A stretch of 64,000 nucleotides of DNA from Mycolicibacterium cosmeticum (GTDB lineage: Bacteria; Actinomycetota; Actinomycetes; Mycobacteriales; Mycobacteriaceae), in the NCBI RefSeq assembly GCF_000613185.1, contig NZ_CCBB010000003.1, forward strand, positions 2,232,001-2,296,000, given 5' to 3'. Under the pieces are notes generated by a model that was given only the letters and a program-made list of their open reading frames with translations, ran no database searches and was not told the DNA's origin. Of this stretch, positions 53,579-62,230 are shown piece after piece. Both the position numbers and the translations under genes were made by a program. The first letter of the stretch is position 1. The number at the start of each line of letters is the position of its first letter.

Positions 53579-55354
53579 ATGAGGCTGATCCTTGAGTTGA
53601 TCCGCCCCTACCGGTGGTTGGTCGCCGGCATCTTCGGGGTGCTGCTGATCCAGATCGCGATGGGCCTGGCCGCGCCGTGGCCGTTGAAGGTGGTGCTCGA
53701 CAGCGTCGTCGGCGACCACCCGCTGCCGGGCTGGTTGCACGGGCTGTTGCAGCCGATGCTCGGCGGCGAGGGCCGGATGCACATCGCCGGGCTGGCGGCG
53801 ATCATGGTCATCGTCATCGCGGTGATCGCCGCCCTGGCCACCTACGCCGCGAACTACCTGACCGAGACGGTTGGCCAGCGCATCGGCAACGACCTGCGGA
53901 CCCGGGCATATCACCATCTGCAGCAGCTCTCGCTGAACTACTTCGACACCCATCGCGTCGGGCCGATCCTGAGCACCCTCACCGACGACGTCGACACCAT
54001 CCAGGATTTCGCGTCGGCCTCCACACTCGGTATCGCGACCGATCTGCTGACCATCTTCGGCATGTTGGTCGTGATGCTGTGGCTGCAGTGGGATTTCACC
54101 CTCGTCGCGCTCGCGGTGGCGCCGCTGCTGCTGCTGTTCGTCTCCCGCATTCGCAAGGCCGTCAAGGCGGCCACCCACGAGGTGCGCCGCCGGGAATCCG
54201 ACATCGTCGCGGTCGCCGAGGAAGGGCTGCAGTCCATCCGGGTGGTCAAGGCGTTCGACCGGGAGGACCTCCAGGAACGCCAACTCGCCCTGGCCGGCCA
54301 GCAGGCGGTGGACGCGGCACTGAACGCACGGCGGGTGAAATCGGTGGTGTCGCCGATCGTCGCCGTCGTGGTCGCCGCCTGCACCGCGCTGGTCTTGTGG
54401 CGCGGCTCGGCGCTCATCCTCGCCGGGGCGATGACGGCGGGCACCCTGACCGTCTTCATCTCCTATCTGGTGTCGTTCTTCAAACCGGTTCAAGACCTGG
54501 CCAAGCTCACCAACACCATCGCCATGGCCTCGGTCGGGGTGGACCGGGTCAACGAACTGCTGACCGCCCAGACCTCGGTCGAGGAGAAGCCGGACGCCGT
54601 CGAACCGGCCCGGATCAAGGGCGCCATCGCCTTCGAGCGGGTGGCGTTCAGCTACAACGCGGAAACACCGGTGCTGCGTGATGTCACCTTCGAGGTGGCG
54701 CCGGGCCAGCTGGTGGGCGTCGTCGGGCATACCGGCAGCGGAAAATCCAGCCTGGTCAGCCTGATTCCCCGGTTCTACGACCCGAGCGTGGGCACCGTCC
54801 GGATCGACGGTGTCGACCTGCGCGACTACAAACTGCACGAGTTGCGCCGCCAGATCGCCTACGTGCTGCAGGACACCGTGCTCTTCCGCGGCACCATCCG
54901 CGACAACATCGCCTTCGGCAGGCCCGACGCCGACCACGACGAGATCGTCGAGGTGGCCAAACTGGCCAACGCCCACGAGTTCATCTCCGAGATGCCGCAG
55001 GGCTACGACAGTGCGGTCGGCGATCGCGGGCTCACCCTGTCCGGCGGGCAGCGCCAGCGCATCGGCATCGCCCGCGCCCTGATCCGGGACAGCCCCATCC
55101 TGATCCTCGACGAACCCACCGCCGCGCTGGACGCGGAATCCGAGCGCCTGGTGATGTCGGCCCTGCAACGGCTGATGGCCGACCGCACCGTCATCACGAT
55201 CGCCCACCGGCTGTCCACCATCCGCGACGCGGACAAGATCGTCGTGCTCGAGGAGGGCCGCGTCGTCGAGGAGGGCACCCACAACGAGCTGCTGACCGCG
55301 GGCGGCAGATACGCCGACCTGCACCGCATCCAATACGAGGACCAGACACCGTGA
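53579..55354 (+). CDS. ABC exporter, fused permease-ATPase
   Basis: A 591-residue half-transporter with six membrane helices in residues 1 to about 310, the second-loop segment LSLNYFDTHRVGPILSTLTD, and an ATPase domain with Walker A GHTGSGKSS (383-391), signature LSGGQ (487-491), Walker B ILILDEPTAALD and switch IAHRLST. It is probably a homodimeric exporter of MsbA type. ATG at 53579 starts MRLILELIRPYRW. The 21 extra residues from 53516 do not look conserved. GTGA overlap with the phospholipase-D-like gene suggests a linked function. The cargo is unknown. Confidence 0.92.
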   Translation: MRLILELIRPYRWLVAGIFGVLLIQIAMGLAAPWPLKVVLDSVVGDHPLPGWLHGLLQPMLGGEGRMHIAGLAAIMVIVIAVIAALATYAANYLTETVGQRIGNDLRTRAYHHLQQLSLNYFDTHRVGPILSTLTDDVDTIQDFASASTLGIATDLLTIFGMLVVMLWLQWDFTLVALAVAPLLLLFVSRIRKAVKAATHEVRRRESDIVAVAEEGLQSIRVVKAFDREDLQERQLALAGQQAVDAALNARRVKSVVSPIVAVVVAACTALVLWRGSALILAGAMTAGTLTVFISYLVSFFKPVQDLAKLTNTIAMASVGVDRVNELLTAQTSVEEKPDAVEPARIKGAIAFERVAFSYNAETPVLRDVTFEVAPGQLVGVVGHTGSGKSSLVSLIPRFYDPSVGTVRIDGVDLRDYKLHELRRQIAYVLQDTVLFRGTIRDNIAFGRPDADHDEIVEVAKLANAHEFISEMPQGYDSAVGDRGLTLSGGQRQRIGIARALIRDSPILILDEPTAALDAESERLVMSALQRLMADRTVITIAHRLSTIRDADKIVVLEEGRVVEEGTHNELLTAGGRYADLHRIQYEDQTP

Positions 55355-56349
55355 CGCGTTCGTTGATCATCCTGCCCGACGACTCCGCGCAGCCGGTGCT
55401 CGACGCCATCCATGCGTCCACCCGTTCGGTGCGCATCAAGATGTTCGCCTTCAGTCATCGGCCGCTGCTGGACGCGGTGGTGGCGGCCCACCGGCGCGGC
55501 GTCGACGTCAAGGTCATGCTCAACCCGGAACGGCGCGACGGCGAGACCGACAACGACGTCGCCCGGGAGATGTTGCAGCGGTTCGGCATCGAGGTGCGGG
55601 AGAGCAATCCCGCCTTCGACCTGACGCACGAGAAGTCGATGGTGGTCGACGACGAGCACGCCTTCGTCGAATCGCTGAACTGGACCGAGGAGAACTTCAC
55701 CCTCACCCGCGACTACGCCGTCGTCACGCCCAGCGCCTACGAGGTCGCCGAGATCATCGACTGCTTCGAGGCCGACTGGGCACGGCAAGACTTCGATCCC
55801 GGCACCGGCGCCCACCTGATCTGGTGCCCGTCCAACGGACGGCACCGGATCGCCGACTTCATCGACAGTGCCAAGCACACCTTGTTCCTGCAGAACGAGC
55901 GCTACCAGGACCCGGTGATCATCGAACGGCTGGTGCGGGCGGCCCGTCGCGGCGTCAAGGTGCACGTGATGGCCCGCGCCGCGCACCACCTCAAGGACGG
56001 GAAGCTGGTCGAAGGCGTCAGCGGCATGCGCATCCTCGACGACGTCGGCATCAAGATCCACCGGCTCAAGCACATGAAACTGCACGCCAAGATGATCCTG
56101 GCCGATCACGAACGGGCCGTCGTCGGCTCGATCAACTTCTCCCCGGGCAGTTTCGACCACCGCCGGGAACTGGCCATCGAGGTCACCGATCACGAGATCA
56201 CCAAGCGGCTCAACGAGGTGGCTCACCATGATTGGAAGCACTCCGCGCCGATGGACCTGTCCGATGCCGGTTTGATCGCCGACCTGACCGGCCGGGGGCG
56301 TGACGCACACGACATCGACCAGCTCGCCCTGCACGACCCGGACGCCTGA
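55351..56349 (+). CDS. Phospholipase-D-like (HKD) protein
   Basis: A 332-residue PLD-superfamily protein with two HKD half-sites: HEKSMVVDD at residue 93 onward (His93, Lys95) and HAKMILADHERAVVGSINFS with His245 and Lys247. NWTEENF and NFSPGSF are the matching Asn/Ser segments. The two sites together form one active centre for phosphodiester transfer, as in cardiolipin synthases and PLD nucleases. There is no signal or membrane helix. GTG at 55351 overlaps the ABC exporter stop. Whether it acts on phospholipid or nucleic acid is open. Confidence 0.9.
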   Translation: MTRSLIILPDDSAQPVLDAIHASTRSVRIKMFAFSHRPLLDAVVAAHRRGVDVKVMLNPERRDGETDNDVAREMLQRFGIEVRESNPAFDLTHEKSMVVDDEHAFVESLNWTEENFTLTRDYAVVTPSAYEVAEIIDCFEADWARQDFDPGTGAHLIWCPSNGRHRIADFIDSAKHTLFLQNERYQDPVIIERLVRAARRGVKVHVMARAAHHLKDGKLVEGVSGMRILDDVGIKIHRLKHMKLHAKMILADHERAVVGSINFSPGSFDHRRELAIEVTDHEITKRLNEVAHHDWKHSAPMDLSDAGLIADLTGRGRDAHDIDQLALHDPDA

Positions 56350-56379
56350 CCAGCCCGCACGCGACGAAAGCCACACCAC

Positions 56380-56385
56380 TAGGCT
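56380..56385 (+). promoter_or_regulatory. Candidate -10 box for the gap-pgk-tpiA operon
   Basis: TAGGCT is a very common mycobacterial -10 sequence. It lies 43 bp before the gap GTG in a 79-bp gap and would give a leader of about 35 nt containing the ribosome binding site AAGGAG. No TTGACA-like -35 is seen. Confidence 0.4.
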
Positions 56386-56413
56386 GACGTGCGAGCAGTG
56401 CACCGCCGACTAG

Positions 56414-57448
<1,035 letters not shown>

Positions 57449-57457
57449 TTCGCGATC

Positions 57458-58681
57458 ATGGCGATCAAATCACTGTCTGACCTGCTCGCCGAAGGTGTTG
57501 AAGGTCGGGGCGTGCTGGTGCGCTCCGACCTGAACGTCCCCCTCGACGACAGCGGGAACATCACCGACCCGGGCCGCATCATCGCCTCGGTCCCGACGCT
57601 GAAGGCGCTGGCCGAGGCCGGGGCCAAGGTCGTGGTGACCGCGCACCTGGGCCGCCCCAAGGGCGAGCCCGACCCGAAGTTCTCGCTGGCCCCGGTCGCC
57701 GCGGCGCTGGGGGAGCGGCTGGGCAGGCACGTCCAGCTGGCCGGCGACGTGGTCGGCACCGACGCGTTGGCGCGCGCCGAGGGCCTGACCGACGGGGACG
57801 TGCTGCTGCTGGAGAACATCCGCTTCGACCCGCGCGAGACCAGCAAGGACGACGCCGAGCGGCTCGGGTTGGCCAAGGCGCTGGCCGGGCTGGTCGAGGG
57901 CGCCGACGGGTCGCCTGGTGCGTTCGTCTCCGACGGGTTCGGGGTGGTGCACCGCAAGCAGGCCTCGGTGTACGACGTGGCCACCCTGCTGCCGCATTAC
58001 GCGGGCACGCTGGTGGCCGCGGAGGTCAAGGTGCTGGAGCAGCTGACCACCGCCGGCGAGCGGCCGTACGCGGTGGTGCTCGGCGGGTCGAAGGTGTCCG
58101 ACAAGCTGGCCGTCATCGAGAATCTCGCCACCAAGGCCGACAGCCTGATCATCGGCGGCGGCATGTGCTTCACCTTCCTTGCCGCGCAAGGGGTTTCGGT
58201 GGGCACCTCGCTGCTGCAGGAGGAGATGATCGACACCTGTAAGAAGCTGCTGGAAACCTACGGTGACGTGATCCACCTGCCGGTGGACATCGTGGTGGCC
58301 GACAAGTTCGCCGCCGACGCGGCGGCCGAGACGGTGGCCGCCGACCAGATCCCCGCCGGCAAGATGGGCCTGGACATCGGGCCGGGGTCGGTGAAGCGGT
58401 TCACCGCGCTGCTGTCCAACGCCAAGACGGTGTTCTGGAACGGCCCGATGGGCGTGTTCGAGTTCCCGGCCTTCGCCGCGGGCACCAAGGGCGTGGCCGA
58501 GGCGATCATCGGGGCCACCGAAAAGGGCGCGTTCAGCGTCGTCGGCGGCGGCGACTCGGCGGCCGCGGTCCGGTTGCTCGGGTTGCCCGAGGACGGCTTC
58601 TCGCACATCTCCACCGGCGGCGGCGCGTCGCTGGAATACCTCGAGGGCAAAACCCTGCCCGGCATCGACGTTCTGGACTAA
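57458..58681 (+). CDS. pgk: Phosphoglycerate kinase
   Basis: Pgk transfers phosphate from 1,3-bisphosphoglycerate to ADP. The 407-residue protein has the substrate-binding [58 protein letters not shown] and the ATP-binding end [15 protein letters not shown] and [13 protein letters not shown]. It starts 9 bp after gap without an obvious Shine-Dalgarno sequence, so it is probably coupled to gap translation. Confidence 0.98.
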   Translation: MAIKSLSDLLAEGVEGRGVLVRSDLNVPLDDSGNITDPGRIIASVPTLKALAEAGAKVVVTAHLGRPKGEPDPKFSLAPVAAALGERLGRHVQLAGDVVGTDALARAEGLTDGDVLLLENIRFDPRETSKDDAERLGLAKALAGLVEGADGSPGAFVSDGFGVVHRKQASVYDVATLLPHYAGTLVAAEVKVLEQLTTAGERPYAVVLGGSKVSDKLAVIENLATKADSLIIGGGMCFTFLAAQGVSVGTSLLQEEMIDTCKKLLETYGDVIHLPVDIVVADKFAADAAAETVAADQIPAGKMGLDIGPGSVKRFTALLSNAKTVFWNGPMGVFEFPAFAAGTKGVAEAIIGATEKGAFSVVGGGDSAAAVRLLGLPEDGFSHISTGGGASLEYLEGKTLPGIDVLD

Positions 58682-58689
58682 GGACATAC

Positions 58690-59475
58690 ATGGCCCGTAA
58701 GCCGCTCATCGCCGGCAACTGGAAGATGAACCTCAACCATTTCGAGGCCATCGCGCTGGTGCAGAAGATCGCATTTGCCTTGCCGGACAAGTACTTCGAC
58801 AAGGTCGATGTCACCGTCATCCCGCCCTTCACCGATCTGCGCAGCGTGCAGACCCTGGTGGACGGGGACAAGCTGCGCCTGACCTACGGCGCCCAGGACG
58901 TGTCCCAGCACGATTCCGGCGCGTACACCGGTGAGATCAGCGGTGCCTTCCTGGCCAAACTGGGCTGCACCTTCGCCGTCGTCGGCCATTCGGAGCGCCG
59001 CACCTACCACGCCGAGAGCGACGAACTGGTGGCCGCCAAGGCCAAGGCCGCGCTCAAGCACGGGCTCACCCCGATCGTGTGCATCGGCGAGGGACTGGAC
59101 ATCCGCGAGACCGGTGAGCACGTCGCCTACAACGTGAACCAGCTCAAGGGTTCGCTGGCCGGGCTGTCCGCCGAGCAGATCGGCCAGGTGGTGATCGCCT
59201 ACGAGCCGGTGTGGGCGATCGGCACCGGCCGGGTGGCCAGTGCGGCCGACGCCCAGGAGGTCTGCAAGGCCATCCGCGACGAGCTGGTGACGCTGGCGTC
59301 GCCGGACGTCGCCGCCTCGGTGCGGGTGCTCTACGGCGGTTCGGTGAACGCCAAGAACGTCGGCGAGATCGTGGCCCAGCCCGACGTGGACGGTGCCCTG
59401 GTCGGCGGCGCCTCGCTGGACGGGGAGCAGTTCGCCACCCTGTCCGCGATCGCGGCCGGCGGCCCCCTGCCCTGA
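58690..59475 (+). CDS. tpiA: Triosephosphate isomerase
   Basis: TpiA interconverts the two triose phosphates. The 261-residue barrel has the N-terminal GNWKMNLNH with the catalytic Lys, His100 in VVGHSERR, Glu172 in [10 protein letters not shown] and the phosphate loop [10 protein letters not shown]. The C-terminus (IAAGGPLP) is complete. The IS3 element begins 5 bp after the stop. In M. tuberculosis secG follows close downstream, but it is not present in this window. Confidence 0.98.
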   Translation: MARKPLIAGNWKMNLNHFEAIALVQKIAFALPDKYFDKVDVTVIPPFTDLRSVQTLVDGDKLRLTYGAQDVSQHDSGAYTGEISGAFLAKLGCTFAVVGHSERRTYHAESDELVAAKAKAALKHGLTPIVCIGEGLDIRETGEHVAYNVNQLKGSLAGLSAEQIGQVVIAYEPVWAIGTGRVASAADAQEVCKAIRDELVTLASPDVAASVRVLYGGSVNAKNVGEIVAQPDVDGALVGGASLDGEQFATLSAIAAGGPLP

Positions 59476-59480
59476 CCCTG

Positions 59481-59499
59481 GAGTGATTTCGGCGCGGTT
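59481..59499 (+). repeat. Left terminal inverted repeat of the IS3 element
   Basis: GAGTGATTTCGGCGCGGTT, the exact reverse complement of 61018-61036. The next base differs between the two ends, which fixes the inner limit at 19 bp. Confidence 0.92.
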
Positions 59500-59519
59500 A
59501 TCCGTGCTGGCCCTCTTTG

Positions 59520-59556
59520 CCAGGCTGGTTGTGAGTCAGTTTCGCAACCAGCCTGG
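59520..59556 (+). promoter_or_regulatory. Hairpin at the transposase ribosome binding site
   Basis: CCAGGCTGGTTG pairs perfectly with CAACCAGCCTGG (12 bp) around a 13-nt loop. Its 3' arm runs into GGAGGGG, the ribosome binding site of the first transposase frame. RNA made by read-through from tpiA would contain the full hairpin and hide the site, a known safeguard in insertion sequences such as IS10 and IS50. Confidence 0.6.
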
Positions 59557-59564
59557 AGGGGTGT

Positions 59565-59996
59565 GTGTCGATTAGTCCGGGGTTCACGACTGAGGAGATC
59601 GTGGAGTTTGTCGCCGAGTATCACCGGCAGCCGTGGGGGCAGAAGGGCTCTTGGCTTGCCGAGAAGGGCTTTTCCAGTGACCGGATGAGGCGGTGGCAGT
59701 CGGCTCTTTTTGATGGTGATCTCGACCGGGGCTTGATTCCGCGAGAGGGTGGTCCCAGGACTGCTCAAGGGAAACGGATCTCGATGGCCAAACAGCGTGA
59801 CGCGCGGATCGCCCGCGACGAAGCCGAGATCGCACGCCTGCACGCTCGGGTGCGCGAACTCGAAGCGAGCAACGACGCGTTGGGAAAAGCTATCGGGCTC
59901 TTGCACGAGATGAACGTGCCCGAGCCCGACGCTACCCCGACGATCACCGATCTCGACGATTCCTCGACCTGGAGAACCGACTCGTCGTCGAGCTGA
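59565..59996 (+). CDS. IS3-family transposase OrfA
   Basis: A 143-residue protein with an N-terminal helix-turn-helix region (residues about 8-50; FTTEEIVEFVAEYH, SDRMRRWQSALF) and a C-terminal leucine-zipper-like helix (AEIARLHARVRELEASNDAL). It binds the terminal repeats in IS3 elements. GTG at 59565 follows GGAGGGG. A canonical -1 slippery heptamer G-GGA-AAA is in frame at 59882-59888, and the -1 frame is open from there into OrfB, so an OrfAB fusion could be made. Another possible join is at the shared LDD codons near 59955-59962. Confidence 0.85.
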   Translation: MSISPGFTTEEIVEFVAEYHRQPWGQKGSWLAEKGFSSDRMRRWQSALFDGDLDRGLIPREGGPRTAQGKRISMAKQRDARIARDEAEIARLHARVRELEASNDALGKAIGLLHEMNVPEPDATPTITDLDDSSTWRTDSSSS

Positions 59997-60004
59997 CCGC
60001 GGCG

Positions 60005-60997
60005 TTGGGGTCCCAGCGTCAGGCGTTGACGATGATCGAGTTGTCCCGGTCTAGCTGGTACTACCGATCGCACCCGCGCAGCAGGGTCTGCGATCCGGTG
60101 CCGCAGAAGGATCGGGGGTACCCCTCACGCATCGGTTCCGCTGAGCGCGCGAGGATCGAAAGCGAGATCCTGGCTGGCTGGATGGCTGGGGTCTCGGTCG
60201 ATCACGCCTTCGCCACGGCGTGGGATGCCGGGGTGCTACTGGCCTCGCGGCGATCGTGGTGGCGCATTGCGGCGGCGATCAACGATCAAAGTGCACGTCC
60301 GCTCGCGCCGACCCGCAGGAAGAACACCACACCCCGTCCGGTGCCGGTGCTCAAAGCAACTGGTCCCCAACAGGTTTGGAGTTGGGACATCACCGACCTG
60401 CGTACCCCGTGGCGAGGTGTGGCGTTCAAGGCGTACTCGATCATCGACATCTACTCCCGCAAGATCGTGGGCTGGCGGGTCGAGGAACGTGAATGCGATG
60501 ACCTGGCCGTGGACATGTTCGAGGCGGCGTTCGCCGATCACGGACTGCCCGCTGTGGTGCACGCCGATTCCGGGCCGGCGATGCGTTCGAGCGCACTCAA
60601 GGACCTGCTGGCCGACCTCGGCGTCGGACAGACCCACAACCGGCCCCACGTGAGTAACGACAACCCGTTCTCCGAATCGGAGTTCCGGACCATGAAGTAC
60701 CGGCCCAACTACCCCGGTGTCTTCGATCATCTCGATGCCGCCCGAGCCTGGGTGAGCGCCTATATCGGCTGGTACAACACCCACCACCGCCACAGTGGCA
60801 TCGCGCTATTCACTCCCGACCAGGTGCACAGCGGAGCGTGGACCCGGCAATGGGAACGCCGCGATCACGCTCTCCAGACCTACTACAACACCCATCCCGA
60901 ACGGTTCCGAAACCGCCCGCACACCAAGACGCCCAACCTCGTCGTTGGGATCAACCTGCCCGCCGAAAACGAGCACAACCGACTCCACGCAGCTTGA
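60005..60997 (+). CDS. IS3-family transposase OrfB (DDE catalytic domain)
   Basis: The catalytic transposase, 330 residues from the TTG at 60005. DDE residues are Asp128 in WSWDITDL, Asp188 in VHADSG and Glu224 in NDNPFSESEFRTMKY, with the D-35-E spacing of IS3-family rve domains. The coding frame clearly extends upstream of the TTG (RFLDLENRLVVELTAALGSQ), so the native product is probably a frameshift fusion with OrfA. The catalytic triad is intact. Confidence 0.9.
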   Translation: MGSQRQALTMIELSRSSWYYRSHPRSRVCDPVPQKDRGYPSRIGSAERARIESEILAGWMAGVSVDHAFATAWDAGVLLASRRSWWRIAAAINDQSARPLAPTRRKNTTPRPVPVLKATGPQQVWSWDITDLRTPWRGVAFKAYSIIDIYSRKIVGWRVEERECDDLAVDMFEAAFADHGLPAVVHADSGPAMRSSALKDLLADLGVGQTHNRPHVSNDNPFSESEFRTMKYRPNYPGVFDHLDAARAWVSAYIGWYNTHHRHSGIALFTPDQVHSGAWTRQWERRDHALQTYYNTHPERFRNRPHTKTPNLVVGINLPAENEHNRLHAA

Positions 60998-61017
60998 CAA
61001 CGCCCGTGGGCGCGGCC

Positions 61018-61036
61018 AACCGCGCCGAAATCACTC
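61018..61036 (-). repeat. Right terminal inverted repeat of the IS3 element
   Basis: AACCGCGCCGAAATCACTC, the exact reverse complement of the left repeat. The TCA at 61031-61033 serves as the TGA stop codon of the minus-strand hydrolase gene. Confidence 0.92.
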
Positions 61037-62230
61037 GGGCCGGGTGGCCCGCGCCCAGTCCAGGAACCGCTCCACGGCCGATGCGGTGTAGTGCCCGCGC
61101 GCCGATCCGAAGATGTCGAACGCGTGCTGTGCGTAGGGAATCTCGGCGTAGATCACCGGCGCCCGCGACACCGCACGCAACTTCTCGACGAACTCGCGCG
61201 CCTCCTCCACCGGGATCAGTGTGTCGTGGGTGCCGTGCAGGACGAAGAACGGCGGGGCGTCCGGGCCGACATGTGTGATCGGAGAGGCGTCGAGATAGAG
61301 CTGTCGGTTGTCGGTGAACGGCAGCTTGACGATCAGCCGTTCCAGCACCGACCCGAATTGCCGGCGCTCCGGGAAGCCGTCGGTGATCCAGTCGTAGCGC
61401 CCGTAGATGGGCACGGCACCGGCCACCGAGGTGTCGGCATCCTCGAAGCCCGGCTGGTACGCGGGCACATTGGGGGTCAGCGCGGCCAGTGAGCTCAGGT
61501 GCCCGCCCGCCGAACCGCCGGTGATGTACACGGCGTCCGGATCACCGCCGTAGGCGCCGATATTGGCCTTCACCCACGCCAGTGCGCGTTTGACGTCGAC
61601 GATGTGCGCCGGCCACGCGTGTTTTGGGCTGATCCGATAGCCGATGGACACGCAGATCCAGCCGTGGTCGGCCAGCTGGGACATCAGCGGATAGGCCTGC
61701 GGCCGGTTCATCCCGATCATCCAGGCCCCGCCGGGGACCTGCAGCAGCACCGGCGCTTTGGCGTCCTTGGGAAGGTCCGGACGCACCCAGATGTCGGCGA
61801 CGTTGGAGCGGTAGGGGCCGTAGCGCACCGTCTTCTCCACGAACCTGCGCCGGGTCCGCCCGGTGGCCCACACCCCACCCGGTCGCGGCGGCACCGGAGG
61901 GAACTCCGGGCCGAGCACCTCGCTGAGAGGCTCTTCGAAATACGGCCGCGATGTCACCCCGCGGCGATGCACAACCAGCAGCAGTACCCAGGAAACGGCC
62001 TTGAGCAGCAACGAGATCCGGCCCGAGGGCGATCGGTACTCGCCGCGCAGCGCGCGCCGCAGCGCCCCGAGCGCCGACCCGGCGATCACCAGGGGAGCGT
62101 TCTCCGAGGTCGGCCACCCGAATGCGAACACCCCGATCGCCGGGTAACCACGGCGGGTCAGCGGGGTGAAGGCGTTGGTGGCGTTGATCAATTCGGCGAC
62201 GGCGCCGAGCAGGGGGCGGCGGTTACCCAC
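61031..62230 (-). CDS. Alpha/beta hydrolase, esterase/lipase (LipO-like)
   Basis: A 399-residue esterase with an N-terminal extension of about 140 residues holding a hydrophobic segment (LLLKAVSWVLLLVVHRRG), then the hydrolase domain with oxyanion segment VPGGAWMIG, YRISPKHAWPAHIVDVKRAL, nucleophile Ser in GGSAGGHLS, acid region LHGTHDTLIPVEEA and catalytic His in AQHAFD. I prefer GTG 62230 because AGGAG lies 7 nt upstream and the start overlaps the fadD12-like stop. GTG 62251 is possible. M. tuberculosis pairs lipO and fadD12 in the same way. The stop codon lies in the IS3 repeat. Confidence 0.87.
   Translation of the reverse strand: MGNRRPLLGAVAELINATNAFTPLTRRGYPAIGVFAFGWPTSENAPLVIAGSALGALRRALRGEYRSPSGRISLLLKAVSWVLLLVVHRRGVTSRPYFEEPLSEVLGPEFPPVPPRPGGVWATGRTRRRFVEKTVRYGPYRSNVADIWVRPDLPKDAKAPVLLQVPGGAWMIGMNRPQAYPLMSQLADHGWICVSIGYRISPKHAWPAHIVDVKRALAWVKANIGAYGGDPDAVYITGGSAGGHLSSLAALTPNVPAYQPGFEDADTSVAGAVPIYGRYDWITDGFPERRQFGSVLERLIVKLPFTDNRQLYLDASPITHVGPDAPPFFVLHGTHDTLIPVEEAREFVEKLRAVSRAPVIYAEIPYAQHAFDIFGSARGHYTASAVERFLDWARATRPE

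Larger units (their letters stand above)
59481..61036 (+). mobile_element. IS3-family insertion sequence
   Basis: The element is about 1556 bp with two transposase frames in -1 register and 19-bp perfect terminal inverted repeats. Using the TG...CA convention its tips would be 59484 and 61033. The flanks (CCTG before, GGGC after) show no direct target duplication. It lies in the same direction as gap-pgk-tpiA, directly behind tpiA, and its right end supplies the stop codon of the minus-strand hydrolase. The transposase is undamaged, so it may be active. Confidence 0.9.

Noticed and set aside
59476..59483. Target-site duplication flanking the IS3 element
   Set aside because: GAG on the left and CTC on the right are inverted, not direct, copies, and the bases beyond also differ; they were counted as part of the terminal repeats.
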